Positions 10,247 to 22,836 of a DNA stretch of 64,000 bases are shown in pieces. The notes below the pieces were generated by a model. That model was given only the letters and a program-made list of their open reading frames with translations, was not told where the DNA came from and ran no database searches. The stretch is from positions 703,892 through 767,891 of the forward strand of contig VFFE01009182.1 in assembly GCA_008921705.1 (NCBI GenBank), in the 5' to 3' direction. The position numbers and the translations under genes were made by a program. Numbering within the stretch: position 1 is the first letter of the stretch; each line of letters begins with the position of its first letter. Source of the DNA: Burhinus oedicnemus (Eukaryota; Chordata; Aves; Charadriiformes; Burhinidae).

Positions 10247-10708
10247 CCAACCATACCTTGGGATGCATGAAAAGAATTGTGCCCAGTAGGCCAAGGGAGG
10301 CGATTCTGCCATTCTACTCCACTCTTGGTGAAACCCCACCTGGAGTACTACATCCAACTCCGGGGCCCCCAGCACAGGAAAGACATGGATCTGTTGGAGC
10401 ATGTCCAGAGAATGGCCACAAAAATTATCAGAGGCTTGGAGTACCTCTCCTAAGAAGAAAGGCTCAGAGAGTTGGGGTTATTCAGCCTGGAGAAGAGAAG
10501 GCTCCAGGGAGACCTTATTGTGGCCCTTCAGTGCCCAAAGGGGGCTTGTAAGAAAGATGGGGACAAACTTTTTAGCAGGGCCTGTTGTGATAGGACAAGG
10601 GGTAATGGTTTTAAACTAAAAGAGGGAAGATTCAGACTAGATAGAAGGAAGAAATTTTTTCCAGTGAGGGTGGTGAAACACTGGAACAGGTTGCCTAGAG
10701 AGGTGGTG

Positions 10709-10981
10709 CCCAGCAACAGGACAAGGGTCAATGGGCACAAACTGGAATACAAGAAATTCCATCTCAACATGAGGAAAAACTTCTTTACTTTGAGGGTGAC
10801 AGAGCACTGGAATAGGCTGCCCAGAAAGGTTGTGGAGTATTCTTCCCTGGAGGTATTCAAAACTGGCCTGGATGCATTCCTGTCCAACCTGCTTTAGGTG
10901 AACCTGCTGTGGCAAGGGGGTTGGACTAGATGATCTTCGAAGGTGCCTTCCAACCCCTACCGTTATGTGATTCTGTGATGC
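10709..10981 (+). mobile_element. Nested CR1 3' end, direct
   Basis: Begins cccagcaacaggacaaggg, encodes [20 protein letters not shown] and the end of ORF2, and ends with ggttggactagatgatcttc and gattctgtgat. It interrupts copy B's gaggtggt|ggcagatgc. It resembles the fragment at 47357-47572, with the same gaggaaaaacttct and ggtgaacctgctgtgg segments. Confidence 0.88.
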
Positions 10982-12056
10982 TGTGGCAGATGCACCATCC
11001 CTGGAAATATTCAAGGTTAGTTTGAACAGGGCTCTGTGCAATCTGATCTAGTTGAAGATGTCCCTGCTCATTGCAGGGGGGTTGGACTAGATGACCTTTA
11101 AAGGTCCCTTCCAACCCAAACTATTCTGTGATTATATGAAAGTACTGCAGTTCATCCAAAAGGCTCAAAGTCATTAAAAAAAAAAAAACAAAACAAAACA
11201 CCAGCCTTAGTTATTCTGCTGCTCATAGAAACAGTATTATTTCCTGCTCTGAAGAGTTCTGGCCTTGATTTAATATATGTTTAATTGTAAAACCAAGAGA
11301 CACTCTCTATTATAGTTAAGCAAGCCATTCTATACATATATAGTTTGGCATGGGTGAAAAGTATTTTGCTAATTCAGAAACTTATTTTTAGTTTCTGTCA
11401 GTACATCTCAATATCTTATTCAGACTCTCCATATTCCCTCCTTCTGCAAGCTTACAAAAGGAATTGAGAGAAGCCCAGCAACTATTTTGAGATTTGTTTA
11501 CAGAAAATACTCAAATCTTTCCCTACATACACAGATTATAGCTTAGAGTATATGTATAATTTACCTTCCTTTAATTCAGTTCTAACCCATGGAAAAATAA
11601 TTTCAACATTATCAAATTAAATTCATATTTGCACATATTATAGTTTTAAAAAAAGAAAAAACATTCCTCCAGTTCATGAGCTATGCAAAGCTAAAACTTT
11701 TTTATAAAGAAGTATGGTTATATAAACATTAGATGGATAGAATACTGCAGTACACATTCATAGAAAATCTTTTAAGCTTTTTCTCCCATCAAAAAATATT
11801 AATCTAAATAAATCAAGTGGTTTCCCTTTAAAATTAAAACATTTGTATGCAAATTCTACCTCAAATAGCAAAACCACCTCACACTACAATTAACAATGCA
11901 TTATGATACGAGAGAAACTTACAACATTCACTTTTTTGTTATTCATTACTGTAATATTCCCTGTCTCAAGTCAAACAGTAGACAAGCATACAGATAATCT
12001 TTAAACCCTTTCTCAACAAGCCAGATAGATCCTATACAACACAGAGAAATACTTAC

Positions 12057-12325
12057 CTTAAAAGTCACTGTTGCCTTTGTACAGTAAAACCCAACTGAAA
12101 TAATAGGATCCTTGAGGGTTTGAGATTTCTGCTGATGTAGTGTCGTTCCATCATCAATTCCACTAGAATCGTTCTCTTCATCATCGTAACTCACAATAGC
12201 AGGAACAAAAGACCAAGCCCAAGAAACCCATCCTTGTTGCTGGTCATCATCTTGATGCAAATAAGGATCTTGATTAATATACTGTGTTGGATATTGCATT
12301 ACTGAGCTTGTTTCTTCTTCTGTGC
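12057..12325 (-). CDS. VPS13B: VPS13B exon 8
   Basis: The longest exon here, 269 nt, completing a split Gly codon and adding 89 residues. It begins TEEETSSVMQYPTQY, passes through an acidic, Gln-rich loop (HQDDDQQQ), then the very conserved aromatic motif GWVSWAWSFVPAIVSY, another acidic loop (DDEENDSSGIDDG) and strands ending FYCTKATVTFK. The acceptor is ttttaaaag and the donor a strong AAG|gtaagt. A W-x-W motif at this place is a hallmark of VPS13 family proteins. The reading frame stays open on both sides, so a methionine at 12365 is in frame but intronic. Confidence 0.97.
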
Positions 12326-15300
12326 CTTTTAAAACAAAAACTAAGTCAAATTTCAAATCAACCATGCTTGAAAATTAATTTATTATACTCAAAATTATAG
12401 TATGTGAAATTTATCTAGGACAATAGTCCATGTATCATTCAGTGATATTTGATTTATAATGACAGAAAATAAGTAGAGATTTTAAATTTCTGAATATAAG
12501 TTTCTAAACACTTGTTTGATTCCTTAACATTTTCCTCCAAAAAATATTAAGGATCTTTGCAATAGTTTTATTATCGTACATTTCCAGCAAGACCAGAATT
12601 TGTCATCTATACCACATGCTTTCAAGACTTCTTACATTAAAGCCTTTCCAAAGTTGCAAATTAAACCCTATTAAATAAGGATATATTACAATCTTATCGT
12701 TTCCAATTTTAAAATGAAATAACAAAGTACTTCACTTGCAAAAGCCATAAGGAAAATGTGAACACAACACAGATCAAAAAAATTAAGGTTGAAAACCTCC
12801 TTTGTTTAAAAGTCATGTTTTCAAGTATTCAAAGGTTTATCTACACTCAAAAAAGCTGGTAAGCCACTTGTGAGTCAAAAAAACCTAACATTGGTCTACT
12901 GTGAAAAAAATATTAGAGATAGCATACAAAATAAAACCAGGATTTCCACAAAGATACAAGTCAAAGATTCATGTTCCAAATGAGTAACACTGTGCATAGA
13001 GAAACAGCACAATTAACTTAGCCTGTCTGGCTTCATCACCACTCTTACAGGACTCCCAAGGAGTATTAACTACTTCAGAATTACCATAGGTAGCACAGGA
13101 TGCAGAACTATTCCCACAGAGGAGCAATATTGAATGTATTATTTAACTGATAATGGAAATAGGCATATTCCATTTCTATTTACTTATTTTTTATCTCAGA
13201 GGACCCACTCTTGCAAGTTTTAGAGCTTTCAGTCCTTAGCTTAATTAGTGTTTAGTCTTTTAGTATAATTATTTATATGCTTGTGCGATGGGAGAAAGCA
13301 TAAGAAAAAACACTCATGAGAACTCTCTGCAGGTGCTTCGAGGTGAGAACACCTCCTCCCACAAGGGCAATGCAAGCTTCCTTCCTGCTCTCTACAAAAC
13401 AGTGTCAGAGATCAGATTTCAATCCAAATGTAAATCTTGAAACACAGGAAACCCCAAAGAGATGCACATAAAGTCTCGGAAATGGCCAAGAGGCAGAACT
13501 GTCAGATGTAGAAGGAAAAAGAATTCATATGGAGCATGAGTCGAATAGTTCAGCCTAGACTGTTGTTGGCAAGGACAGAAGAAATGGTGGAAGGTCTGAC
13601 AAAAGAGAAAAAAATCTGGAGGTGTAGGATCTAGGTCATGCATAACATCTGGTGTACATAGCCATAAAAATCAGCCATCATTTAGCATACCTCTTTGCTG
13701 CAGTATGTGTACACACAGAACAGTAAAAATTGCTAGATAATAGTTTGGTTTATTTTGGAATAACCAAATTAATATTAATATTTTGCAAGCCATTAAAATA
13801 AGACAGAACAGCAGCTAGACTATCTATACACTGCGAGACAAAAGACAGAAAAAGAGGAAGATACACCTATCTTCTATCACTAAATTAAAACTACTACAAC
13901 CATTATATAATCAGCCCACAAACTTTGGAACAAATGCACATCAGCCTAGTAAGCAACCCACAACATCCTCTAAACACTTCAAAGCATAAATACAAATACA
14001 AGTAATACAATACAAGTAATGCATGAAGGGGCGTATGTACCTTGGAAACACAAAGCCTCTTTGGTTTTAACTAACTATGCTAACCACTACATCAACTGCA
14101 AACATATAGGATAGTGAAATATAATGATAAAACCCCTACATTTTACATACAGCAATTTGTTAAAGGACAAAATGCTCCTATTCATCAGGTTTCTAAATCC
14201 ACTCTTGCTAGCTACCCATAGCTGAGATCACACTGGAACAATCTTGCTTCATAGTGTAGGGCAGTGATTCCAGTTGAGAAATACATTTTATATAAATTAC
14301 AAGATTTCAGTGTGATTGCATCTCACTGTTTCCATGTTCAAATCAAGTTTGATCTTCAGAAATTCACTATCCTTTCTTTTAAAGGGGCTGAGATACTTCT
14401 CTCCAAGACTCTGGAAACTGGTGTGTCTCACCATAAGTCTGGAACTATCCCAGTAGAAAATTACTGTCTTTGTATTTATTTATCTTTCTGCCTGTGTTAG
14501 TTTTCAGCCAGGTAAGGCTGATCCAGCTTAGCCTGCGGCTACATAAATACAAGTGCTGGCACTAGGGGAAGGAGGAGGGAATGCATCATCATCCCTGCTG
14601 GCAACAGCATAAATTTTCATCTGGTTGAATCAACCATGAAATTGCATAAATGAAACCTAGTAATTACTTCAAGAACACAGGTGTAGATGTTCATTCTTGT
14701 ATCAGGAAATAATGTAGACATTAAAATTCATTTCCTCATCCATATTTTACCTGCTATAAGCTAAAGAAGCTACCAAAAACTCACAGCTAAGATGACATCA
14801 TTAATTATGAATACAAAATTTATGGAATAAATCATGTTAAAAAAAAAAGTATTTGCAAGGAACAAGAGTTATCTGGCTGATAACAACAGTTTTGGTGCTG
14901 ACCTTGAGAACACAATAGCCCTTAAATTTGTCCTTGCAGCATGAACTGTTCTTGAAGAATCTCAAATGTAGTAACACACATGCCTTCAGAGTAATATTTT
15001 CTTATGTCTTTCCTTTGCATGTATTTATTATACGATGAATGCACAGAAATGACTAACATACAGAAAAAAACACAAGTTCAATGTTTATAAAAGTTCCCAT
15101 CAATATGTTTATACTCTTCAGTGGCTGTGTTGCCAAACTGAATTTTATTCAGAAGATGTTCATTTTGGATCTAAACCACAGAAAGACAACAAACTGACTG
15201 CCACAAGATAACTTATAATATTTACAACACTGGTAGCTTAAATTTTTGATGTTTAACTAGTTTTACTTGACAGTATGCATTAAAAAATAGTGGCTCATGA

Positions 15301-18300
15301 TCTATTACACATGCATTACACTAGCACAGCAACATCAATCAAGAAGATTGCACATAACTGGAAATGATATCAACACCAGCAGAAACTAAAATCCTATGTA
15401 GCAAACTCTAGTTTGAAAGGTATTTCACATCTCCTTTTAAAAGGAAATGTACCCCCAACACTTTCTAGTTGAAAATCTGATGCCATCATAACTGTAGCAT
15501 GAATACAGTATTACAACAAAGTCGCACACTCAAGTGACAGTACTTTTACACATTTAAGAGGTATCACACTTATTTTTGTACAAGACAACCCATTACAGTG
15601 ATTCAGGTAGCCAGGAATCAGTACTGCAAAAAAGTAAGACTTAAGGGTTTCTTCTTATTTCTGCATTGAGAACAGCATCTTCCTTAAACTCAAACCTCTG
15701 CATCCTACTAGACCAGAATACACTCTCACCTTACAGACAAACATAAATCAAGGGAAGAAATCATAGCTCCCTTTTACTGCTGAGTTGGACTGTCCACCGG
15801 ATATAGAACGTGACTGTAACATACAAAAGCTTTAGGTGCGTCTCTAGAGAATCTGCTTTTTCATGGTATGTACCTCCACCTATTAAACAAACTTCCCCAA
15901 GCTCCTACTCCTAGTCTACCTGTCTTGTATTACTGTAGACTGAAACCACCCTAGCGAAGAACTGATGGACAAGGAGGGAGGGAATGAATCACATTCCAAA
16001 TTTGTTAAGAAAACTCCAAATAAAGAATGATGCCACAACCATTCTGAAGTGCTGAAATAAGACCAATAATTATTTTAAAGTGTTCCCCATGATATTACTT
16101 GGGGTTGCTAATAAATTTTAAAATTCCAATTATTTAAACAATATCCCAATCTCAATAAAATTAGGAGCAGATGTACGAGTTAATTAATAGTGAGCTACAA
16201 AACAAGTGGCAGTGATTTTAAAACACCAGAACCAGAACAAGAGGTAGGGGATCTGTTTTCTATTTTAATGGCAAAGGAGACTAAATAATATGAAATATCA
16301 CAACAAAAGGGCAAGTGCCTCTGGGTTGAGTTACAAATCACAGGACAATTAATCTCAAAGTGATATGTAAGTGCAGATACCCAACAGGGAGAAGGTGTTA
16401 GTTGTCTGGCAATGCCAATCCAAAACACGTTTTTGTTTCATATGCTGCATACAAGTTCGAGCAGATCAATGGGAAATACACTTTGCTTACTAGAAGCATT
16501 AAAAAAATTGCTTGCATTCTGCCATCTAGCCTGAACTACTTTTAAAATCAACAGCTGAAAAACTGGGCTGATATTTAAGCTTTTATGTAATAAGAAAAAA
16601 CCAAAAGGTTAACCTGTGACTCATGCATTTCAAAGATTTAATCATGTTTTTGGGTGTCTCTACTATAAAAGGAGTATTAATGTTTTTAAAGAAAAAAGAA
16701 AATGGCAGGACAACATAAAATAGATGTTTAAAAGGCATTCATAAAAATCTAGTTCTCCACAAAAATATTATAGTTCCTAAAACAATAAAAATATTTAATA
16801 TAAACAAATTTAATCCCCCCAATTTAGGCACTTTTTTAATCTTCACTCATTTTTTTAATTTGCTACTCATTTTAACTGCTGCTCATTTAACTGATGTTAA
16901 CAGATGTAAGCAATTCCATGGCCGTCTCCATACAATGAGCTTGATACCTATCCTCAGCATATGGGATCTCAGCAACCAGTTACAAGGCACTATCATAGAT
17001 GCCTACGATGAAGTTACTCACTGTCATGCTGCCTGTTAGCTGCACAATGCGCTGACCCCACAAGCCCCGTTTTGTAGGTGTCTGTCTACGCTGCATCTTT
17101 ACAGTCTGTCAAAATACGAATTGCAAGTATACCTAATGTTCCTTGGGAGAATACCAAAGTATATAGTCAAGGAAGAAGCTCCAATAATGGAGCTAGATGA
17201 CTGGAGGCGGGGGGAGGGAAGACTGTGGAGGTTTTCTGCACAGGTCATTTACCCCACAGAACACATGAAAACATGAAGAGCTGAAACAGTATTATGTACC
17301 CTGGTACAAATATCATATGGATATCTCCATCTCTTTGGCCCTCAAAAGAAGACAGACAAAAAGTGCAGGGACAAGAAAAATACAGAAGAAAGTGTAATTT
17401 GGCGCACACAACCTTTTATCCTGACATCATTTCAGTCAAACTGGGGATCATTTTCTCCACTGGTTTGGAGTAACTCTCCCTTACTCAAACTCTTTAACAC
17501 AGTGCGCAGCTGCTTTTCCTCAGTCAAGTACAGGTAAATAAATCTATTTCAGTTCTCCCATTTTTATCCTAATAGAATATTGCAGAGGCAATTCCTTCTC
17601 CAACAACTAATGTTCACATAGAATTTTTTGCTGTCTCAAACTATTTGCACCTGGTTTTCTCAGTCAACTCAAATCTCATATTCAGCCCAAAGCTGGCAAT
17701 ATATTAAACTCATTCTCTTGGTCTGCTTTTTGTTTCATTAGCATCCTAAAAAATTCCCGACGCTACTGTTCTTACCACTAAGTTTTCAATAAGGAGTACT
17801 TCAGCCCATTAAAAATTTGAGTTTTATAGCGTCTATGCAATATTTTATTCTGTTTAGGGTTGTAAAAGCGTTAGCTACTCACATTCACAAAGGCCTTATT
17901 TATTTTTGCTTAGTTTTTTGAGAGTAGAGATCATGACAGGGTCAGTATGCTTTACAAGTATCAGAAAATTTTACAGTGTTCCTTTGGGATGGAATGGTAC
18001 CGTTATTATTGCCATTTTACACTTGGGAAACATGTTCCATATGCTGGAATCACATCTGCCATGGATTTCATTTCATGAAAAAACAAAAAACTTTCATAAT
18101 ACAGAAACTCAAGGCAATCATTCAGAGGAGGCAGCACCAGGAACTGTTAAAGTCACTCTCAGAAGCTCAGTAGCACATACTGCTCATGATTCCAGATTCT
18201 CACATTTGTCCCAAGCTTCTCCAGCACCTCCTAACATCATCATGCAGACCCTTCCCAGCTGTCTGCCCGCCTGCCCTGCACCCCCTCCCTCAGACACGCA

Positions 18301-21300
18301 ACTTTTCATTTCTAGTCCACTGTTTGTATTTCTTTGACCAGTGAGTGCTAGACTTCCTCTGCTTGAGCTTCTGTTCTTCAAACCGCTCAGATCATTCTTT
18401 ACTTAACCAGTTTTAGTATTTCAGCCTTAGATCAACCTCAGCAATCCCATCCAACTAAATTCCAGCTCTCTTTTGCATCCTGGTTTCTTGTCCTCTTTCA
18501 TGCCTAATCATTTCCACTTCTAGTGACACTAGCCAATTTTTTCCACCACAAACCAAAAGCTTATTCTCAAGTCCAAGCCTGCCACAACTACAATTGCTGG
18601 TTCTGCCACAGGCTCTTGTCCAAACCCTTCTCACTTTTGTATCTCTCTGCACTGAAATACATCCATCTTCTCCTTTGCGCTACCAATACAGACATCCAAG
18701 CCCACAATTCAGGCAGCCCTCAATCCCTCAGAAGCAAAAGCCCTGTCCAGCCCTAAGCAGAAGCATAGTCCAATATGCACGCAGTACTAAGTGAATTTAC
18801 ATACTAAACTGAAGTGAATTTCTACCTGTATTTCTGACCTGTAATTTTACCTGTGCATTTTGAATGCTTTCAGCATAACAGAAGATAAGCAGATTCTACT
18901 CAGGCAGCAAAATATATGTTCATGACACAGGCTACTCTGCTGCCAAATCCCAAGGTCTTGGTCTTACATTTGGGTATACAAGAACAAACTGCTGACAGAA
19001 CACTCAGATACAGATACAAGACTGATTTTATTATGTCAACAACGACGTAATAAAAATAAGTTCCATGCAAAAGACTAAGAATTAGTGACAACTGAACACA
19101 GTAACTGAAAGGGTAGGACTGCTTACTAATAAATACTGGGTTAAACTGCTTAATGAATCTTCAAGAACCCTTTCAAAGAGTTATGAAAATATAATTCATA
19201 AAGGAGGTCTGTACATTAATAAACTGTAAAGAATTCAGGCACAATTCCAGTAGAATTAGTCTTAAATTTCATGAACCATTACTCTTGGAAAAAAAACATG
19301 GCTAACATAGCTCAGGAGATAATACATGTCATTTATTATTGCACTTGATTACATATTTTTTCTGAAAATAGTAGCACATTCGAAGTTTCCTCAGAAAAGT
19401 TCAAATCTGTGGTTGGAAATGTGGATGACAAATGCACCATGAAGTGCTAAGAAGGTGGGGTGTTTTTTTTCCTTCTCAGACACAGATAAAATATGACGCC
19501 AGAAAAAAAAAAAGTAAACTGATGAGTAACCTGAAAAGTAAAAGCAATGGTATGGACAACCTGCTTAACGTCAATTTGGCACTCCTGCTTAACTGCACTG
19601 AATGAGAGACAAAAAAATCATTAGCTATTTGAAAGTTTTATCTATGCGTGTGTACATGCATGTGTACACGTGTGTGTACATATGCCTACACATATACTAA
19701 ACTTTGTGCAGGAAACAAGCATAAATGGTATGAAGGAAAACAGTTGGTAACAGTTTTAGCCTGTACGTGGCAAAATATTTTGCAGTGAAGACAGAAATGG
19801 ACTTCTAGAACTGCTTCTACAGCTCTGGCTTGGCCACCCAACAACTACCATCTGTTTCGCATTCTGAAGGAGACACTTTTGTCAAATAGATATGATCATA
19901 TAATTAAGTACAATGACAATGTTTGAGCACAGCGTAGTTGAACAAAAATTGCATAGGAAATTACAGATTTCCTGCTTGGTAGGTTCTTGTCATTGCAACT
20001 GTACATCAGTGTGAAGTTCCATGATACTATTTCTTTTTTAGATGGCTATTTTATGAAAAACTAGTAAGACACATTCACAGTTGTTCAAAAAAACAATGCA
20101 AATGAGACTTACAGACAGCAATTGCAATTTAGCCTTCCTGAGGACATACATTATAAATAAGGATGACAAGAGACACACTGCAAAAGATTTTACTCACATT
20201 TGGACAAAAGAATCTCAAATTCCATTCCAGATGCAAAAAAGACTGAGTACTTGTAGGCAAATGCCTTTTGTTTTAACCTTACTCTTTGCTTAAACTATAT
20301 TTCTGTTTCACCACCCTCCTCACATCCCAACCAAAAGAAGCCAAACAAATAAAACCTGCATACTCTCCTATCCAAACTCCATCCTCTTCCACAATTACTG
20401 CTGTTCATCCCAGTCTTCTTGTTACTCAGCTAATCTTTGTGTCCAATCCTTCGATCTTTTCATCTGAAACTTACTAGTCCCAGTTATTCTCATAATGACT
20501 TACATGATTCCTCTAGTCTTTCAATGTCTTTCCTACATTCAAATGGTCCTACTTGCCTCAGTAGGTCCAGAAATCCAGCTACAAAGTTCAAGCAACTCTA
20601 AATACATCACAATTGTCTATAGCACAAACCTTGGCCGAATTTGGGTGAACTTTGATGGGAACGAAAGATATTCACGGTACAAAGACAACCCTCTGCCTGA
20701 AAGCAAGGGTAATGCAACTCTTCATAGAAAAGTTCTTCACCCTTTCTCGTGCAAATAGTACAATTAAAACATTAGTTAGATGCAAGGAGTTCTTGAAATG
20801 CACACCAATAATTTTTCTAAAAGCTTGCTTTTTAAGTCTCAGGAGAAAATTCAGCTAATATTTTCAGAATATTAAGTACTTCTGATCATGTGTCATATAA
20901 TAAACTCCAAATTTCTTGTAAGGCAAATAGTTTCTGCTGCAGAAAACTATTTGAGCTTTAGAGAAAATACAAGAGAACTATTTACAGACTTCTTATTTAT
21001 TTGCTCAGTTCCACATAGCAGAAACATGACAGAGAATTCTACATCTGGCATGACCGTGAAATGGTCATCTGTGCCAACCGACATTGAAGGCTGTATTTTG
21101 GCAAAGGAATTTCCACTGCTGTCATTTTTCCAATAACGTATTTATTCCTCTGAAACCAGGGAAGGCAGTAACACAGGATCAAAAGAAATTTATAAACCTC
21201 TCATGTAAATTAAAATTGTGTATTTCTTAAACAGAACAAAATGAATTAATTTAGTAGTTTACACAAAGTTTCAAACTGTTGTGATACTACAAACATAAGC

Positions 21301-22661
21301 ATAGCTTAAGAGTGCGGCATCACCTTCACATATAATTCCAAGAATTTTCTAGAAGTTATTCTCTTGGCTGTGTGGTAAGTATCTCTCCCTATTCCCCCAG
21401 ATCCAAATTCAACCTTGGAAAGATATCCAAAACTTATATCTTGAGGAGGTTAAAATTAAAACACAAATCTCTAAATAAGTTCCCTGTTTTCACAAGTAAA
21501 TTAACTTCTACTCTACAAAAGCATAAATAAGAGAATTCAGAATTCAGAATGACAGTCCATCCTCCCTCTTCTATTTAGTGGCTGATACATTACAAAAACT
21601 TCAGGTTCAAGTTTGGATGTTCAAGATCATGACATTCCTGATTAAATTACTAAAACAGATTGTATGACATGAGTCAATATGACTGCTTGACTCTCCAATG
21701 TTCTGTGTTTATGTTTTACATAGAAGTAAATAAACTTGAGAGTATTTAAGGTCTAATGTCTACTTAGAAATTTTATTTCCCTTAGATTTTAGTATGAACT
21801 AAGCACCTATATGCATTTCTTATGTTGCTGCTGAATTCCTAACAATTCACCTAACACAAAACCTCAACACTCAAATACATGACATGATGCAACTAGAAAA
21901 AATAAAAAGATACAGTAGCAAAGTTTGTAGCTCCAAGCAAAGCCACAGAAAATTGAGGCCGGAGTGAAAGGTTCACAGCTCAAAATGCATTACTGTTTTA
22001 ACCCTAGCAGTATTTGGGAAGCAGCAGATGGCAAGCCATCACACAAGGTAAGGAGAATTCACCACTCATCAGTGCAATGCTCCTCAAAAGATCATGTCAC
22101 AGTAAGCTACCATGAAAGACCATGTAGAAGAGGGAATAAATGTTATAGGAAAATAAAAAGTAGATGAGACTAGACAATGTAAAAGGACAGAACTACTGAA
22201 AACATAGTGCAAATTAAAACTTTGCTGTTTAGAACAAATGCTGATATATCTATTCTCAGCAACAAGTTTCAATAGAAAGATGGAGAAACACATCGCTTTG
22301 AAACTGGCAGCGACGACATTTGAACTAAATAAAACAGAAAAGTCAAAGTTGCCTAAGGACAGGTGCCTTGCCAATATAGTGATGGGTAAATCCAAAGTAC
22401 TCTACTGCATCACAACTCCTAAAACGGTCTTTTTAGATAAAGTTTAACTTCAGTTTAGTCAGGACTACCAGCATACTTTTCAGAACATAACATGAAAAAC
22501 ATGTCAGAGCACTGCATACTTCCCCAGCACAATGAACTGCCTCTAATAAATTGTAGACTGCCAAGATACTTTGCAATGACTAGACTTGGCCATTTATATT
22601 TGTGAAAAGAGAAGAAATTTGTTTTTAACATTTCTTTTTAAAAAGTAAAAATTGTATTTAC
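12326..22661 (-). other. VPS13B: VPS13B intron 7
   Basis: 10.3 kb of AT-rich intron, strikingly free of recognisable CR1 tails or LTRs. The only notable local structure is a 43-base alternating purine-pyrimidine run at 19643-19685. Open frames of up to 143 codons (for example 17906-18337) have no recognisable domain and composition like their surroundings, so I treat them as chance. Confidence 0.85.
19643..19685. repeat. Alternating pyrimidine-purine tract (43 nt)
   Basis: An unbroken alternation of pyrimidine and purine for 43 bases, made of TG, CA, TA and CG steps, in intron 7. Such tracts can adopt Z-DNA under torsion. Confidence 0.85.
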
Positions 22662-22836
22662 CTGTGATATTTCCCAACATATCTTTAGTGTGGCAAATCA
22701 AATCTTCACTTTCCCCATCTTTGAAGTTACCAATTTCTCCATAATAAAGAGCAATCCCAAGCTGCATTATACGTATAAACATAGGAAGCTGCTGATCAGA
22801 GATTGAAAGTTTCAAACTTTCAACTAATGTGTGAAC
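22662..22836 (-). CDS. VPS13B: VPS13B exon 7
   Basis: A 175-nt exon encoding VHTLVESLKLSISDQQLPM, then FIRIMQLGIALYYGEIGNFK, then a polar acidic stretch ending KDMLGNIT plus the first base of a Gly codon. The acceptor is gtag and the donor G|gtaaat; phase 0 in, 1 out. The SDQQLPMFIRIMQLGIALYY segment is the helix that closes each repeat of the VPS13 N-terminal region and is typical of the family. The GESEDLICHTKD part lies in a loop and is the most variable part of the exon. Confidence 0.97.

Larger units (their letters stand above)
9296..11138 (+). mobile_element. CR1 LINE copy B with two nested CR1 insertions
   Basis: A longer CR1 than copy A, with the reverse-transcriptase start ([20 protein letters not shown], then [20 protein letters not shown]) present. 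The exact 5' end is uncertain by tens of bases. It has the same three stops as copy A (TGA 9557-9559, TAG 9809-9811, TAA 10451-10453). It is interrupted by an inverted CR1 tail (10027-10246) and a direct CR1 tail (10709-10981), after which its own 3' end runs to about 11138. Antisense to VPS13B. Confidence 0.92.
7537..12056 (-). other. VPS13B: VPS13B intron 8 with CR1 copy B
   Basis: 4.52 kb intron. The middle (9296-11138) is CR1 copy B with two nested CR1 insertions. Positions 7537-9295 and 11139-12056 are AT-rich sequence in which I see no gene or repeat family. Confidence 0.9.

Noticed and set aside
11946..12365. 139-codon minus frame as a separate small gene starting at 12365
   Set aside because: Its core is VPS13B exon 8 bounded by good splice sites; the ATG and the end are intronic extensions of the frame.
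17906..18337. 143-codon plus frame in intron 7
   Set aside because: No conserved domain, low-complexity proline/serine end, and no splice or promoter context. Consistent with a chance open frame.
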